Shown here one piece after another: positions 31,971 to 42,192 of a stretch of DNA of 64,000 nt. Every line of letters starts with the position of its first letter. The first letter of the stretch is position 1. Location: positions 1 to 64,000 of the forward strand of contig JAEENO010000017.1 in NCBI GenBank assembly GCA_016283755.1, given 5' to 3'. The notes below the pieces were generated by a model that was not told the origin of the DNA, made no database searches, and saw only the letters and a list, made by a program, of their open reading frames with translations. The position numbers and the translations under genes were made by a program. Source of the DNA: Lachnospiraceae bacterium (lineage in GTDB: Bacteria; Bacillota; Clostridia; Lachnospirales; Lachnospiraceae).

Positions 31971-32327
31971 TTAATCTATGACGCGGACGCCTTCAACATA
32001 TATATTGATCTTCTCAATCTTAAGTCCGGTAAACTCTTCTACCTGATACTTAACTGTGCTGATCAATGTCTCTGAAATAGTCTCAATATTAACGCCATAA
32101 GCAATAATTACATGGAAGTCGATATCAATCTTGTTATCAAAGATACGACATGCGATTCCATGATTGTAATAATCTTTCTTAAGAAGATGAACGATTCCGT
32201 CTTTCATATTAACAGCAGCCATGCCGACAATACCGAAACATGAAACTGCCACACTACCGGCATAAGCTTTGATTACTTCTTCATCAATAACTACTTTGCC
32301 AAGCTTTGTGTCTAATCTACCGTTCAT
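31971..32327 (-). CDS. Asp23/Gls24 family envelope stress response protein (YloU-like)
   Basis: GKVVIDEEVIKAYAGSVAVSCFGIVGM. Confidence 0.93.
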   Translation of the reverse strand: MNGRLDTKLGKVVIDEEVIKAYAGSVAVSCFGIVGMAAVNMKDGIVHLLKKDYYNHGIACRIFDNKIDIDFHVIIAYGVNIETISETLISTVKYQVEEFTGLKIEKINIYVEGVRVID

Positions 32328-32425
32328 AAGATTCCCTCCATTTAATATCCAAATGTCAACGACCTAACTATTATATCCTTTTTTGGTACACTCGTCAAAT
32401 TCAAAACATTTTATTGAAAAAGTTC

Positions 32426-32454
32426 TTGCATTATAGCAAGAGGTTTGTTAAAAT
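32426..32454 (+). promoter_or_regulatory. Predicted sigma-A-like promoter of rpmB
   Basis: TTGCAT-17 nt-TAAAAT upstream of rpmB. Confidence 0.5.
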
Positions 32455-32507
32455 ATACGTGTTGCGATTTTGGCATGTTGAGCCATTCGTAGTAAATTTG
32501 CAAGGAG

Positions 32508-32702
32508 GTGCTTAGAATGGCAGTATGTAGTGTATGTGGAAAAGGCGTTCACTTCGGTAACAATGTTTCCCACGCAAATAACAAATCATCTAGAATGTGG
32601 AAATCTAACATCAAGTCCGTTAAGTGTATGGTTGACGGTACACCAAGAAAGATGTATGTTTGCACTTCTTGCTTAAGAAGTGGCAAGGTTGAAAGAGCAT
32701 AA
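32508..32702 (+). CDS. rpmB: 50S ribosomal protein L28
   Basis: CSVCGKGVHFGNNVSHANNKSSR. Confidence 0.97.
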   Translation: MLRMAVCSVCGKGVHFGNNVSHANNKSSRMWKSNIKSVKCMVDGTPRKMYVCTSCLRSGKVERA

Positions 32703-32716
32703 TTGTAGTTGATTTA

Positions 32717-32743
32717 AAAGCCGAGGATTTAATCCTCGGCTTT
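32717..32743 (+). terminator. Intrinsic terminator after rpmB
   Basis: AAAGCCGAGGATTtaAATCCTCGGCTTT + ATTTTTT. Confidence 0.85.
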
Positions 32744-32755
32744 ATTTTTTACTTA

Positions 32756-33181
32756 TTACTCTTCTTTTGCCTCTTCCGTATTTTTATTATTCTTCTTATC
32801 TTTTCTGATATTCTTTACATGATCTACCATATCATCAAGTGAAGGCTCCTTGCCTGCTGTAAATCTGTCAACTATATCAGGAACCATATCAAGAATCTTG
32901 GTCATGGAATCCTGATTCTTAACATTAACAAGCTTGGTATGACCGTTCTGAATAACAAGGATTGCGCAAGGTGAAACCTTACCGCCGAGACCACCGGCAC
33001 CGCTTTCATTATGAGCTTTTTCAAAAGCGCCTGCAGCGCAACCGAAAGACACATCGGCAAGCGGAAGGATTATTGTATCACCGATATGAACTGCCTCACC
33101 TACAACAAGACCTGCATGTATGAAATTATCCATTCCGTGGAAAAGTGATTCTACAGTTGAAACAAAATTATTCTCTGACAT
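32756..33181 (-). CDS. GerW family sporulation protein (YtfJ)
   Basis: VGEAVHIGDTIILPLADVSFGCAAG; GAGGLGGKVSPCAILVI. Confidence 0.93.
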   Translation of the reverse strand: MSENNFVSTVESLFHGMDNFIHAGLVVGEAVHIGDTIILPLADVSFGCAAGAFEKAHNESGAGGLGGKVSPCAILVIQNGHTKLVNVKNQDSMTKILDMVPDIVDRFTAGKEPSLDDMVDHVKNIRKDKKNNKNTEEAKEE

Positions 33182-34088
33182 TATCTATTCCTCCTTGCTT
33201 ATGTCTCTTCAATAGTCTCCTAAATCTTCTTACATCTCTATTAAAGTATATCAGTATTGCTGCATTAAGTAAATGCACAAGTCTTAAATGACCTTTTATA
33301 TGTATTTCACCGTTAATGTAATTCTTATCAAAGCAAAAATCAGGATATACATGAAATTTGCCCGTATACATAAAAGGAAAAAGGCTTAAAAATCCGGTTA
33401 TAAGTCCTGTATTCGAAGGATCGTCAAGTCCAAAATTGACATATCCAGCCGCTTTTCTCGGCATATAATGCTTAAGTAATTTCTTAAGACGCTTAATGCA
33501 ATAACCGAAGGCATCTTTATTATGCTCATCTTTAAGCATCTTATAGTAGAACTTAATCTCTCTCCAAAGCTTTTTAAACTTACCCTTTTCTTTCTTTGCT
33601 TTAGGCTTCTTTTTATTCGTAGGCTTCTTCGGTTTTTTACTACCGAATTTATGTCCCGTATTCTTCGATGGTTTAGACTCTTCTTTTTTAACAGGTTCTT
33701 TAACGGTCGTCTCTTTCGGAATTTCTTTCGTAATATCTTCCGACGGTTTAGCAGTTATCTTATCGGAAACTTCTTTATTTACAACTTCACTCTCATTTTC
33801 ATGAACAGGTTCAGTATCTTTGAACTTATCTAAGTTTATCTTAAAGCATAAGACTTTAAGCCTGTAATTAAGGTTCATTTCCTTATATTCGACCCACACT
33901 CTTATTAGATGCATGTATCTAATATAAGCACTTACAGAACTTAACTTAATGTCTTCTTCCGGAATAACCGCATCAATTCTATATCTTGTCGGCACAAAAA
34001 GAATCATAAGGATTAAAAGAACAATAATCCCTAAGATTACCAATAGTGTTATTCCGATTATCTTAAGTGTCAGCAAAAATATAGCCAT
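33168..34088 (-). CDS. DUF2953 family protein (YtfI-like)
   Basis: N-terminal TM, K/P-rich linker, adjacent to ytfJ homologue. Confidence 0.75.
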   Translation of the reverse strand: MAIFLLTLKIIGITLLVILGIIVLLILMILFVPTRYRIDAVIPEEDIKLSSVSAYIRYMHLIRVWVEYKEMNLNYRLKVLCFKINLDKFKDTEPVHENESEVVNKEVSDKITAKPSEDITKEIPKETTVKEPVKKEESKPSKNTGHKFGSKKPKKPTNKKKPKAKKEKGKFKKLWREIKFYYKMLKDEHNKDAFGYCIKRLKKLLKHYMPRKAAGYVNFGLDDPSNTGLITGFLSLFPFMYTGKFHVYPDFCFDKNYINGEIHIKGHLRLVHLLNAAILIYFNRDVRRFRRLLKRHKQGGIDNVRE

Positions 34089-34097
34089 ATTTATCCG

Positions 34098-34406
34098 TTA
34101 GCAAAAGTACTCTCTTATCTTGTCCGTGTCTCCCGTCTTCTTTATAGCATCTTCTACCATAAGACCTACAAGCTTGGTTGCTTCGTCGGTACCCTTGGCA
34201 ATACCCAATATATAGGCATCATCTTTCGGGTAGAACTTTTGTAAGAAAAGCGCAGACGGTATGATTTTAAAATTATCCTTGCCGTTGGTTGAAAGAAGTA
34301 TTAAATAAATACTTGGCTGCAGCACATTGTGCTCAATCTTCCATACGATCTTCGTTTTCTTCTTTTCTATAGATTCTCCGATATATAGAGGCTTATACCA
34401 TTTCAT
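34098..34406 (-). CDS. Uncharacterised small protein
   Basis: 102-aa ORF, tight spacing with NUDIX gene; no family recognised. Confidence 0.6.
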   Translation of the reverse strand: MKWYKPLYIGESIEKKKTKIVWKIEHNVLQPSIYLILLSTNGKDNFKIIPSALFLQKFYPKDDAYILGIAKGTDEATKLVGLMVEDAIKKTGDTDKIREYFC

Positions 34407-34859
34407 TTAAAAGTACTTCTTGCTCCTCCACAAATTCTTCTTAACCATGTTAAGGTACTCGTTGTATGCTTCCTCAAGGATTGCCTTCTCATTTGAAAAC
34501 TTAAGCATATGATATGCTTCGTGGAACTTATAATAGCCTGAATCTTTGAAAAATTCTTCCTTCTGCGGCTTGCTGTGATAGTTCTCAGAAGACATCAAAA
34601 ACCAGTGAACCGTCTTCTCTATCGTATCTTCCGGAGCATTAAAAGAATAACTGCTCTCTCCGATATACTTGATTATTGAGGCTGTGGCATCGGTCTCTTC
34701 CTTGACTTCACGAACTGCCGTATCTGAGAGCTCTTCTCCCTCTTCAACCGTTCCCTTCGGCAAAACCCATCCGTCATAGCGATTCTTATAATTCTTATAA
34801 AGAAGCAGAATCTTACCGCGAAATATTACTACACCACCACTGCTCGTAGCTTTTATCAT
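34407..34859 (-). CDS. NUDIX hydrolase
   Basis: GWVLPKGTVEEGEELSDTAVREVKEETD Nudix box. Confidence 0.93.
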   Translation of the reverse strand: MIKATSSGGVVIFRGKILLLYKNYKNRYDGWVLPKGTVEEGEELSDTAVREVKEETDATASIIKYIGESSYSFNAPEDTIEKTVHWFLMSSENYHSKPQKEEFFKDSGYYKFHEAYHMLKFSNEKAILEEAYNEYLNMVKKNLWRSKKYF

Positions 34860-34931
34860 TGTACGCCCTCCATGATGTTGCTCAGTTAATTGTCTTAATT
34901 ATAACGCATCAAGGCACTAAAATCAAAGGAA

Positions 34932-37115
34932 TCATTCCACGCCTTTTTTAAAGTGCTGTTTTGTAAATTGCGATAATTCTTTTGCTTTTACATTGCTCTT
35001 AAGTATATTGGCTTCGTATAAAGATAAGATATTCTCAATCTCGTCTATATTCTCGTTTAAAAAGCTTATTCTGTATGATCCGAAGTTCTCTTTAAATTCC
35101 GTAGGCTTATTGATAAGGCATATAGGTGCGCTGTTAAATATAAGATTCTCGCAGAATGCGCATCTATTTAGTACCGAGAAGTTGAATCCCATCTTATCTC
35201 TAATGTACAAAAGTTTTGTATTCTTAATACATTTATTATATGTGTTATGAATGCAGTTTGCCGTAATCATTGCAGGTACATATCCGTATAATAAAAGCTC
35301 TGAACCGCTACGTGCTCTATCACTCATCTCGTACTCGGAAAGTTCGTAAGGTACTGTTAATCCCTCGACAAGATTAAATGAACTTAAGTAATCAACAGTA
35401 TATTTCGAATATGAATATATATTCTGATCAAGTATAATCGGCTTTTTAAAACGTCTTGCATATGAATAACCATCCAGGGAACGGGCCAAAATACCGTCGA
35501 AGTAATCACTTCCCAATGATTCTATAGCTTTAGCAATCTTATTCTTATTATGATTCCTTAAGATATAAGGGAAAGAAAGATAAACTTCCTTGGAATCATA
35601 CTTATCTTTGATATGCTTTATAAGCTTAATCGTATTATCGTTAAAGTTAGCAAGTTCAATATAGATTCGTTTTACGTATTTCTTATCAAGAAACGCATCC
35701 GGTATGAAATTCTCATATGAACCGACAGATAAATACGGTGCTGTCCCGTCACTTACAGAAGATACATGTGGCTTAATTCTCGAAATCTCGCCCCTGAATC
35801 TTCTCTTCTTATTCTGAAGCAGATTATTGATAAGCTCATATAACGCTTTTCTTCTTAACTCATTTAGCTTTGATACAGGTACAAACAGGTCTCCTTCTAT
35901 CGAAATATTAAGGTCTTTCTCATCATCTTCAACCACAAAGAATGTATTGCCGAGCTTTTTAAGCTGTTTGGCAAAGTCGTCTCTTGTCATGGCTTTGTTC
36001 AAAGCCGGCTCGGTTATACTGTCACGCGACCATATATTATTAACGATAGATACATTATCTTTATTATTCTTAAGCGAAACTTTAATTGCATCGTCGCCCA
36101 CCGAAAATTTTGCATCAATTACAATCGGGAGCTTTTTCGAAGTACAGATTTCCGCTTCATCAATATTTCCCTTGGCGCTTTCATGATTGGCGGATGAAAG
36201 TGTTACCATATCTTTGCCGTTATGCTTATTGTAATAGCCTTCTGTAAAACCGTTTCTGTTACCTGCGTTAAGCAAGGCATCGTAATCTTCCTTTTTTACC
36301 TTGTATTCACCCTTAGGATTATTAAGATAGATATCAAGATACTTTCTGTAAATTGAAGTTACAGTATAAGCATATGAAGCCTGCTTCATTCTGCCTTCAA
36401 TCTTAAGAGAAGTCACTCCGGCTTTAATAATCTCCGGTAAAAGCTCAATAGTACATAAATCTTTAAGACTTAAGATATCGAGTTCCTTAGTCATAGCTTT
36501 TTTATTCTCGTCAAGGACCTTATAAGGCATGCGGCAAGGCTGTGCACACCGACCTCTGTTGCCGGAACGTCCACCGATAAATGAACTTAACAGACATTGA
36601 CCGGAATATGAATAGCACAAAGCACCGTGAATAAACGATTCAATATCGATATTTACGGCGTCCTTAATATTCTTAATTTCAGAAAGGGATAATTCTCTGG
36701 ATGTTACAACTCTTACTACGCCCTGTTCCTTTAAAAATGAAGCACCGGCCGCATCACTTACTGACATCTGAGTACTTGCATGAATCTCCATTCCCGGAAA
36801 ATATTCTTTCAAATATGGAATTAATCCTAAGTCCTGGATAATTACCGCATCAAGTCCGGCTTCGTAGAAAGGAATGAGCATCTTAAGAGATTCGAAGAAT
36901 TCTTCATCCTTAAGAAGTATATTGAAAGTCATATAGACTTTCTTTTTGAATAAATGAGCATAATTAATCGCGGTAATGAGTTCTTCTTCGCTGAAATTCT
37001 TCGCATATGCCCTTGCACCGTACTTCGGTCCGCCCACATACACAGCATCAGCGCCGGCATTAATTACCGCATAAAATATTGGCAAGCTCCCTGCCGGAGC
37101 CAATAATTCGATCAT
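34932..37115 (-). CDS. U32 family peptidase (DUF3656-type C-terminus)
   Basis: ELLAPAGSLPIFYAVINAGADAVYVGG; GALCYSYSGQCLLSSFIGGRSGNRGRCAQPCR. Confidence 0.94.
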   Translation of the reverse strand: MIELLAPAGSLPIFYAVINAGADAVYVGGPKYGARAYAKNFSEEELITAINYAHLFKKKVYMTFNILLKDEEFFESLKMLIPFYEAGLDAVIIQDLGLIPYLKEYFPGMEIHASTQMSVSDAAGASFLKEQGVVRVVTSRELSLSEIKNIKDAVNIDIESFIHGALCYSYSGQCLLSSFIGGRSGNRGRCAQPCRMPYKVLDENKKAMTKELDILSLKDLCTIELLPEIIKAGVTSLKIEGRMKQASYAYTVTSIYRKYLDIYLNNPKGEYKVKKEDYDALLNAGNRNGFTEGYYNKHNGKDMVTLSSANHESAKGNIDEAEICTSKKLPIVIDAKFSVGDDAIKVSLKNNKDNVSIVNNIWSRDSITEPALNKAMTRDDFAKQLKKLGNTFFVVEDDEKDLNISIEGDLFVPVSKLNELRRKALYELINNLLQNKKRRFRGEISRIKPHVSSVSDGTAPYLSVGSYENFIPDAFLDKKYVKRIYIELANFNDNTIKLIKHIKDKYDSKEVYLSFPYILRNHNKNKIAKAIESLGSDYFDGILARSLDGYSYARRFKKPIILDQNIYSYSKYTVDYLSSFNLVEGLTVPYELSEYEMSDRARSGSELLLYGYVPAMITANCIHNTYNKCIKNTKLLYIRDKMGFNFSVLNRCAFCENLIFNSAPICLINKPTEFKENFGSYRISFLNENIDEIENILSLYEANILKSNVKAKELSQFTKQHFKKGVE

Positions 37116-37522
37116 AATAACTTTTTCTCCAAAGCAGCTTCAAGCTGCTCTTTGTTATGAAGAAGCTCTTTGTTTCTTGTCTCGAGCTCCAAAATAGAAT
37201 CTTTCAAGGTGTCCATCTTAATCTGCAAAGCAATCAATTCATGCTTCATATCAGCCTGATTCTGCTTATAATCGGCAAGATCTGTCTCGAGTTCGTCGAC
37301 ACGCTCTTTGCTCTTGAAATATTCATCGGCAATATTAAGTTGTAAAAGCAAAGCCTTGGTATCCTGCGGCAGACGGTTATAACCTTCAAGTCCGTTAACA
37401 AGCTCATCTATCTTCTTGTTAAGGAATGAAGCTACTTTATGTAGGTATTCTTCGCTTTCATAACCGCTTAATGTATATACTTTGCCACCGATAAGCACAT
37501 CGGCACTGATCTTGGTTGCCAT
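37112..37522 (-). CDS. zapA: Cell division protein ZapA
   Basis: VLIGGKVYTLSGYESEEYLHKVASFLNKKI. Confidence 0.88.
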   Translation of the reverse strand: MATKISADVLIGGKVYTLSGYESEEYLHKVASFLNKKIDELVNGLEGYNRLPQDTKALLLQLNIADEYFKSKERVDELETDLADYKQNQADMKHELIALQIKMDTLKDSILELETRNKELLHNKEQLEAALEKKLL

Positions 37523-37602
37523 ACAATAACCACCTTATATGAATTAAATTACACTATATATTGTATATTATAACCTCGTTAGCCACTAATTACAATAGTG
37601 AA

Positions 37603-38607
37603 TTATTCGATTGCAGGCTTAGGTCTTTTGAAGTGTTCATAAGCTCTGTCTGTTGCCATACGGCCACGCGGAGTTCTTGTAATAAAGCCTTGTTTTAAAA
37701 GATAAGGCTCATATACATCTTCTATGGTTCCCGAATCCTCACCGATTGATGCCGCCATTGTCTCAAGACCCAAAGGACCGCCGTTAAACTTATCGATTAA
37801 TGTAAGAAGAATTAATCTGTCGTTTCTGTCTAAGCCCAGTTCATCAACTTCTAGATTGGTAAGCGCTTCATCCGCAACGGCTTTTGTTATAACCCCGTCA
37901 TATTTAACTTCTGAGAAGTCTCTAACTCTCTTTAACAATCTGTTGGCAAGTCGTGGAGTTCCTCGAGATCTTCTTGCAAGCTCGATTGCACCGTCTTCCT
38001 CAATCTTTACGTTTAACTTTTTCGAAGAAGCAAGGATAATATCCTTTAATTCTTCAGGAGTATAGAAATCAAGATGATTTACTACACCGAATCTGTCACG
38101 AAGCGGTGCTGAAAGCATTCCGGCACGTGTTGTTGCGCCTATTAAAGTAAAATGCGGCAAGTCAAGATGAACGGACTTAACCGATGTGCCCTTGCCTATC
38201 ATAATATCAATCGCAAAGTCTTCCATCGCAGGATACAATACTTCTTCTATCTCACGGTTAAGTCTGTGAATCTCATCCACAAACAATATATCGCCTTCTG
38301 ATAATGAACTTAATATAGCAGCCATATCACCCGGCTTTTGAATTGCAGGGCCTGAAGATATCTTAATATTAACACCCATTTCATTGGCGATAATATAAGA
38401 AATTGTTGTCTTACCAAGTCCCGGAGGTCCGTAGAAAAGGCAATGATCGAGCGGCTCATTACGTCTTTTTGCAGCTTCTATCGCTATCTTCATATTCTCT
38501 TTGACCTTACTTTGTCCGATATACTCGCTTAAAAAGTGCGGTCTTAAAGATTGTTCTATCTTCTCGTCTTCTTTTAATATATTGGTTTCGATAATACGTT
38601 TCTCCAT
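37603..38607 (-). CDS. ruvB: Holliday junction helicase RuvB
   Basis: [24 protein letters not shown]. Confidence 0.98.
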   Translation of the reverse strand: MEKRIIETNILKEDEKIEQSLRPHFLSEYIGQSKVKENMKIAIEAAKRRNEPLDHCLFYGPPGLGKTTISYIIANEMGVNIKISSGPAIQKPGDMAAILSSLSEGDILFVDEIHRLNREIEEVLYPAMEDFAIDIMIGKGTSVKSVHLDLPHFTLIGATTRAGMLSAPLRDRFGVVNHLDFYTPEELKDIILASSKKLNVKIEEDGAIELARRSRGTPRLANRLLKRVRDFSEVKYDGVITKAVADEALTNLEVDELGLDRNDRLILLTLIDKFNGGPLGLETMAASIGEDSGTIEDVYEPYLLKQGFITRTPRGRMATDRAYEHFKRPKPAIE

Positions 38608-38620
38608 AACGCACCCCTAT

Positions 38621-39229
38621 TTAAAATGCAAGATACTGTAATGCTTTTCTTAATATTTCATTAGACTTCATGCCTTCGGTAACTTCCACACGGGAAACGG
38701 CATTCTTGCTTTCTGTCGAAGAATAACCGAGAGAAGTAAGTGCAAGAACCGCATCGTTAATCTCCTGTCTAATACCCGATATCTCTTCCTTGGCACCTTT
38801 ATCTAATGATCTGTTTATCGTTCCTTCATAATCAAGCTTATCTTTAAGCTCTAAAATAAGCTTCTGAGCCGTTTTCTTACCTATACCCGGTGCTTTACTT
38901 ATAGTTGCATCATCACTGTTAAATATGGCCATTATAAGCTGCTCCGGTGACATAATTGAAAGAATCGCAAGAGCTCCCTTAGGTCCTATGCCGTTAACGG
39001 TAATAAGCTTTTTAAAAAGCTCCTTATCTTCTTTCGTAAGAAAACCGAATAACTGCAATGCGTCTTCTCTTACCGAAAGATAAGTATATAATCTTATTTC
39101 CTCATGAAGAGACGGCAATTCGTTAATTACAGACATAGGTACTGCAATTCTGTATCCAACGTTATTGGCCATTATTGTTACTTCGGAAGCATCTATATCT
39201 TCAAGAGTTCCTTGTATAAAAGCATACAT
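38621..39229 (-). CDS. ruvA: Holliday junction helicase subunit RuvA
   Basis: MYAFIQGTLEDI; ITVNGIGPKGALAILS; GIGKKTAQKLILELKDKL. Confidence 0.98.
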   Translation of the reverse strand: MYAFIQGTLEDIDASEVTIMANNVGYRIAVPMSVINELPSLHEEIRLYTYLSVREDALQLFGFLTKEDKELFKKLITVNGIGPKGALAILSIMSPEQLIMAIFNSDDATISKAPGIGKKTAQKLILELKDKLDYEGTINRSLDKGAKEEISGIRQEINDAVLALTSLGYSSTESKNAVSRVEVTEGMKSNEILRKALQYLAF

Positions 39230-39240
39230 ATTAAGTCCTC

Positions 39241-40698
39241 CTAGGCTTTCGCGGTTCCTATAAAGTAAAATCCCTTACATTCATCAAGAGTAACATTTAT
39301 ATACTTACCGATTAAGGACTTGTCGCCCTTAAAGTGTACAATGGCATTGTTCTCAAGTCTTCCGGTAACGTATCCTTCAAGCTGCGAATTAACATCTTCC
39401 ACAAGCACTTCTACGGTAAAACCTGTAAGTTTTTCCATATTCTCGTTGGAAATCTTCTGGACCACATCAAGAAGTCTGTCAAAGCGTGCGGATACTACAT
39501 CTTCAGGTACCTGATTCTCCATCTTGGCAGCAGGCGTTCCGGTTCTCTTCGAATAAATAAAGGTAAATATCGAATCGTATCGAACTTTTTTAACAAGGTC
39601 GATTGTCTCTTCGAAATCTTCTTCAGTCTCGCCCGGGAAGCCGACAATAATATCCGTTGTAAGCGAAATATCAGGAATACGGGCACGAATCTTATCAACA
39701 AGTGCAAGATACTGCTCTTTCGTATATTTTCTGTTCATAACTCGCAAAATCTCGGTACTTCCGGACTGAACAGGCAGATGAAGATGCTTACATATCTTAT
39801 CCGAGGATGCCATAACTTCAATTAGTTCGTCGGATAAATCCTTCGGATGCGATGTCATGAATCTTATTCTCTTTAAGCCATCAATCTCTGTAATCTTTGA
39901 TAAAAGCTCTGCGAATGTCATAGGTGTCTCAAGCTCTTTACCGTAAGAATTAACATTCTGACCGAGAAGCATAATCTCGGTAACACCGTCTTCTACAAGC
40001 GTCTTAATCTCATTAATAATATCTTCCGGCTTTCTGCTACGCTCTCTTCCTCGAACATAAGGAACTATGCAATAAGAGCAGAAATTATTGCAGCCGAACA
40101 TAATATTTATACCGGATTTAAAAGAATACTTACGTACAATAGGAAGTTCTTCGACAATTTTGTCAGTTGAATCCCATACTTCCATAACCTGCTTATTCGT
40201 ATATACGGCATTAACAACAAGTTCTGCAAACTTGAAGATATTATGTGTACCGAATACAAGATCAACGAAACGATAAGTTTCCTTAATCTTCTCTCTCACA
40301 TGTTCTTCCTGCATCATACAACCGCATAAAGCAATTATCATATCAGGGTTCTTACGCTTTAATGAACCTAAGTAGCCAAGACGGCCGTATACTTTGTTAT
40401 TGGCATTCTCGCGAACTGTACAGGTATTATATATAACAAAATCAGCATGCTTCTCATCTTCAGCTTCTTCATATCCTGCTTTTTCAAGGACTCCCAGGAT
40501 TTTCTCGGAATCTCTGGCATTCATCTGGCAACCGAAAGTGTTAACCATGCATTTTAACTTTCTGCCGAGGCGCTTTTCTCGTTCCTCAACTTCTTCTCTT
40601 AATTTTTCAATAAAATATTCCTGACGTGAAACCTCTTCTTCGGGAGCATTGTCAAGAATATCATAAAGCTTTGGATTAATTACAAGTTTCTTACTCAT
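39241..40698 (-). CDS. miaB: tRNA-2-methylthio-N6-dimethylallyladenosine synthase
   Basis: NTFGCQMNARDSEKI; GCNNFCSYCIVPYVRGRERSR. Confidence 0.97.
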   Translation of the reverse strand: MSKKLVINPKLYDILDNAPEEEVSRQEYFIEKLREEVEEREKRLGRKLKCMVNTFGCQMNARDSEKILGVLEKAGYEEAEDEKHADFVIYNTCTVRENANNKVYGRLGYLGSLKRKNPDMIIALCGCMMQEEHVREKIKETYRFVDLVFGTHNIFKFAELVVNAVYTNKQVMEVWDSTDKIVEELPIVRKYSFKSGINIMFGCNNFCSYCIVPYVRGRERSRKPEDIINEIKTLVEDGVTEIMLLGQNVNSYGKELETPMTFAELLSKITEIDGLKRIRFMTSHPKDLSDELIEVMASSDKICKHLHLPVQSGSTEILRVMNRKYTKEQYLALVDKIRARIPDISLTTDIIVGFPGETEEDFEETIDLVKKVRYDSIFTFIYSKRTGTPAAKMENQVPEDVVSARFDRLLDVVQKISNENMEKLTGFTVEVLVEDVNSQLEGYVTGRLENNAIVHFKGDKSLIGKYINVTLDECKGFYFIGTAKA

Positions 40699-40770
40699 CT
40701 TATATTCCTTACTACAATTACTTTCAAATGATATTTTATCATATTACTCATTTAATCGTAAAGAAAATAA

Positions 40771-40804
40771 AGACCTTCAAATCGATATTTCGACTTGAAG
40801 GTCT
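40771..40804 (-). terminator. Intrinsic terminator after rnfB
   Basis: AGACCTTCAAGTCGaaataTCGATTTGAAGGTCTTTATTTTC on minus strand. Confidence 0.8.
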
Positions 40805-40809
40805 TAAAC

Positions 40810-41595
40810 TTACAATATTGCGTGCTTCGGACACTTCTCAGCACATATTCCGCACTGATTGCACTTTTCCTGATCGATATGAGCAAGATTGTCTGTGACA
40901 GTAATTGCACCGCTTGGACAATTCTTTTCACAGATCTTACATCCGATACAACCTTCGGAACATACTTCATTAACTTTCTTACCGAAGTCTTTACTTGAAC
41001 AATGTACAATATGCTTTGCATCATACGGTACAAGCTCTATCAAGTGGAACGGACAAGCGTTAACGCACTTTCCGCAAGCCATACAATTGTCTTTATCTAC
41101 AACCGCAATACCATCGATTACATGAATTGCATCAAACTCGCATACCTTGGTACAGTTACCGTAACCTAAACAACCGTAATCACATCCCTTAGCTCCCTGT
41201 CCCGGAACTTTAAATGCAAAGTTACAATCAAGCTTACCATAGTACACATAATTGTTACCGGCTTTTTCGCAGTTTCCGCTGCACTTAACAAATGCCGTCA
41301 TTCTCTTCTGGTCAGCTACGAATACACCCATTATATCACCGATTGCCTGACCTACCGGATTACCTCCGACAGGACACTTGTTACAAGGCTCAAGGCCTTT
41401 TGCAATCGCAGCTGCAAGTCCTGCGCATCCCGGATATCCGCATCCGCCGCAGTTATTGCCCGGAAGAAGCGAAAGAATCTTTTCTTCCTTCTCATCAACC
41501 TCAATCTCGAACTTTTTACCTGCAATACCGAGGAAGATACCGATAAATAAACCTACACCGGCAATTAATGCGCCGGCAATAATTATTCCCTGCAT
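40810..41595 (-). CDS. rnfB: Rnf complex subunit B
   Basis: LLPGNNCGGCGYPGCAGLA; several CxxCxxCxxxC ferredoxin motifs. Confidence 0.96.
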   Translation of the reverse strand: MQGIIIAGALIAGVGLFIGIFLGIAGKKFEIEVDEKEEKILSLLPGNNCGGCGYPGCAGLAAAIAKGLEPCNKCPVGGNPVGQAIGDIMGVFVADQKRMTAFVKCSGNCEKAGNNYVYYGKLDCNFAFKVPGQGAKGCDYGCLGYGNCTKVCEFDAIHVIDGIAVVDKDNCMACGKCVNACPFHLIELVPYDAKHIVHCSSKDFGKKVNEVCSEGCIGCKICEKNCPSGAITVTDNLAHIDQEKCNQCGICAEKCPKHAIL

Positions 41596-41605
41596 TTTAT
41601 CCTCC

Positions 41606-42181
41606 TTATATTAAGCCCGAGAATCCGAAGAAAGCTATTGCCATAAGACCTGCAGCGATCAATACTGATGCCTGGCCTTTGAAGCTTTCAGGATAGTCGT
41701 TGTATTCTATCTTTTCTCTTATACCCGCCATAATAATAATTGCAATCGCAAAACCTGCAGCGGTAAAAGTTCCGTTTAATGTAGATAATAATATGTTGTA
41801 GCCTGTCTGCGCATTCTTAATTGCAATACCTAAAACCGCACAGTTGGTTGTAATAAGCGGTAAGTATACACCGAGTGCATTATAGAGGCTCTTCACATTC
41901 TTCTTAAGGAACATCTCAACAAACTGTACAAGAGCTGCAATTACAAGAATAAATACGATTGTATTAAGATACTCGAGATTTGCAGGCTTAAGTATGAATT
42001 TGTCGATTATACTGCAGACAAGTGAAGCAAGCGTCATAACGAAGATAACCGCACCGCCCATACCTGCAGCTGTTTTGATTTTTTTACTTACTCCAAGGAA
42101 AGGACATAATCCGAGGAACTGGCTTAATACAACGTTATTAACGATTGCTGCGCCTAAAGTTACAACTAAAACCGTCTTCAT
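41606..42181 (-). CDS. rnfA: Rnf complex subunit A
   Basis: NNVVLSQFLGLCPFLGVSKK. Confidence 0.96.
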   Translation of the reverse strand: MKTVLVVTLGAAIVNNVVLSQFLGLCPFLGVSKKIKTAAGMGGAVIFVMTLASLVCSIIDKFILKPANLEYLNTIVFILVIAALVQFVEMFLKKNVKSLYNALGVYLPLITTNCAVLGIAIKNAQTGYNILLSTLNGTFTAAGFAIAIIIMAGIREKIEYNDYPESFKGQASVLIAAGLMAIAFFGFSGLI

Positions 42182-42192
42182 ATTATCCCCTC

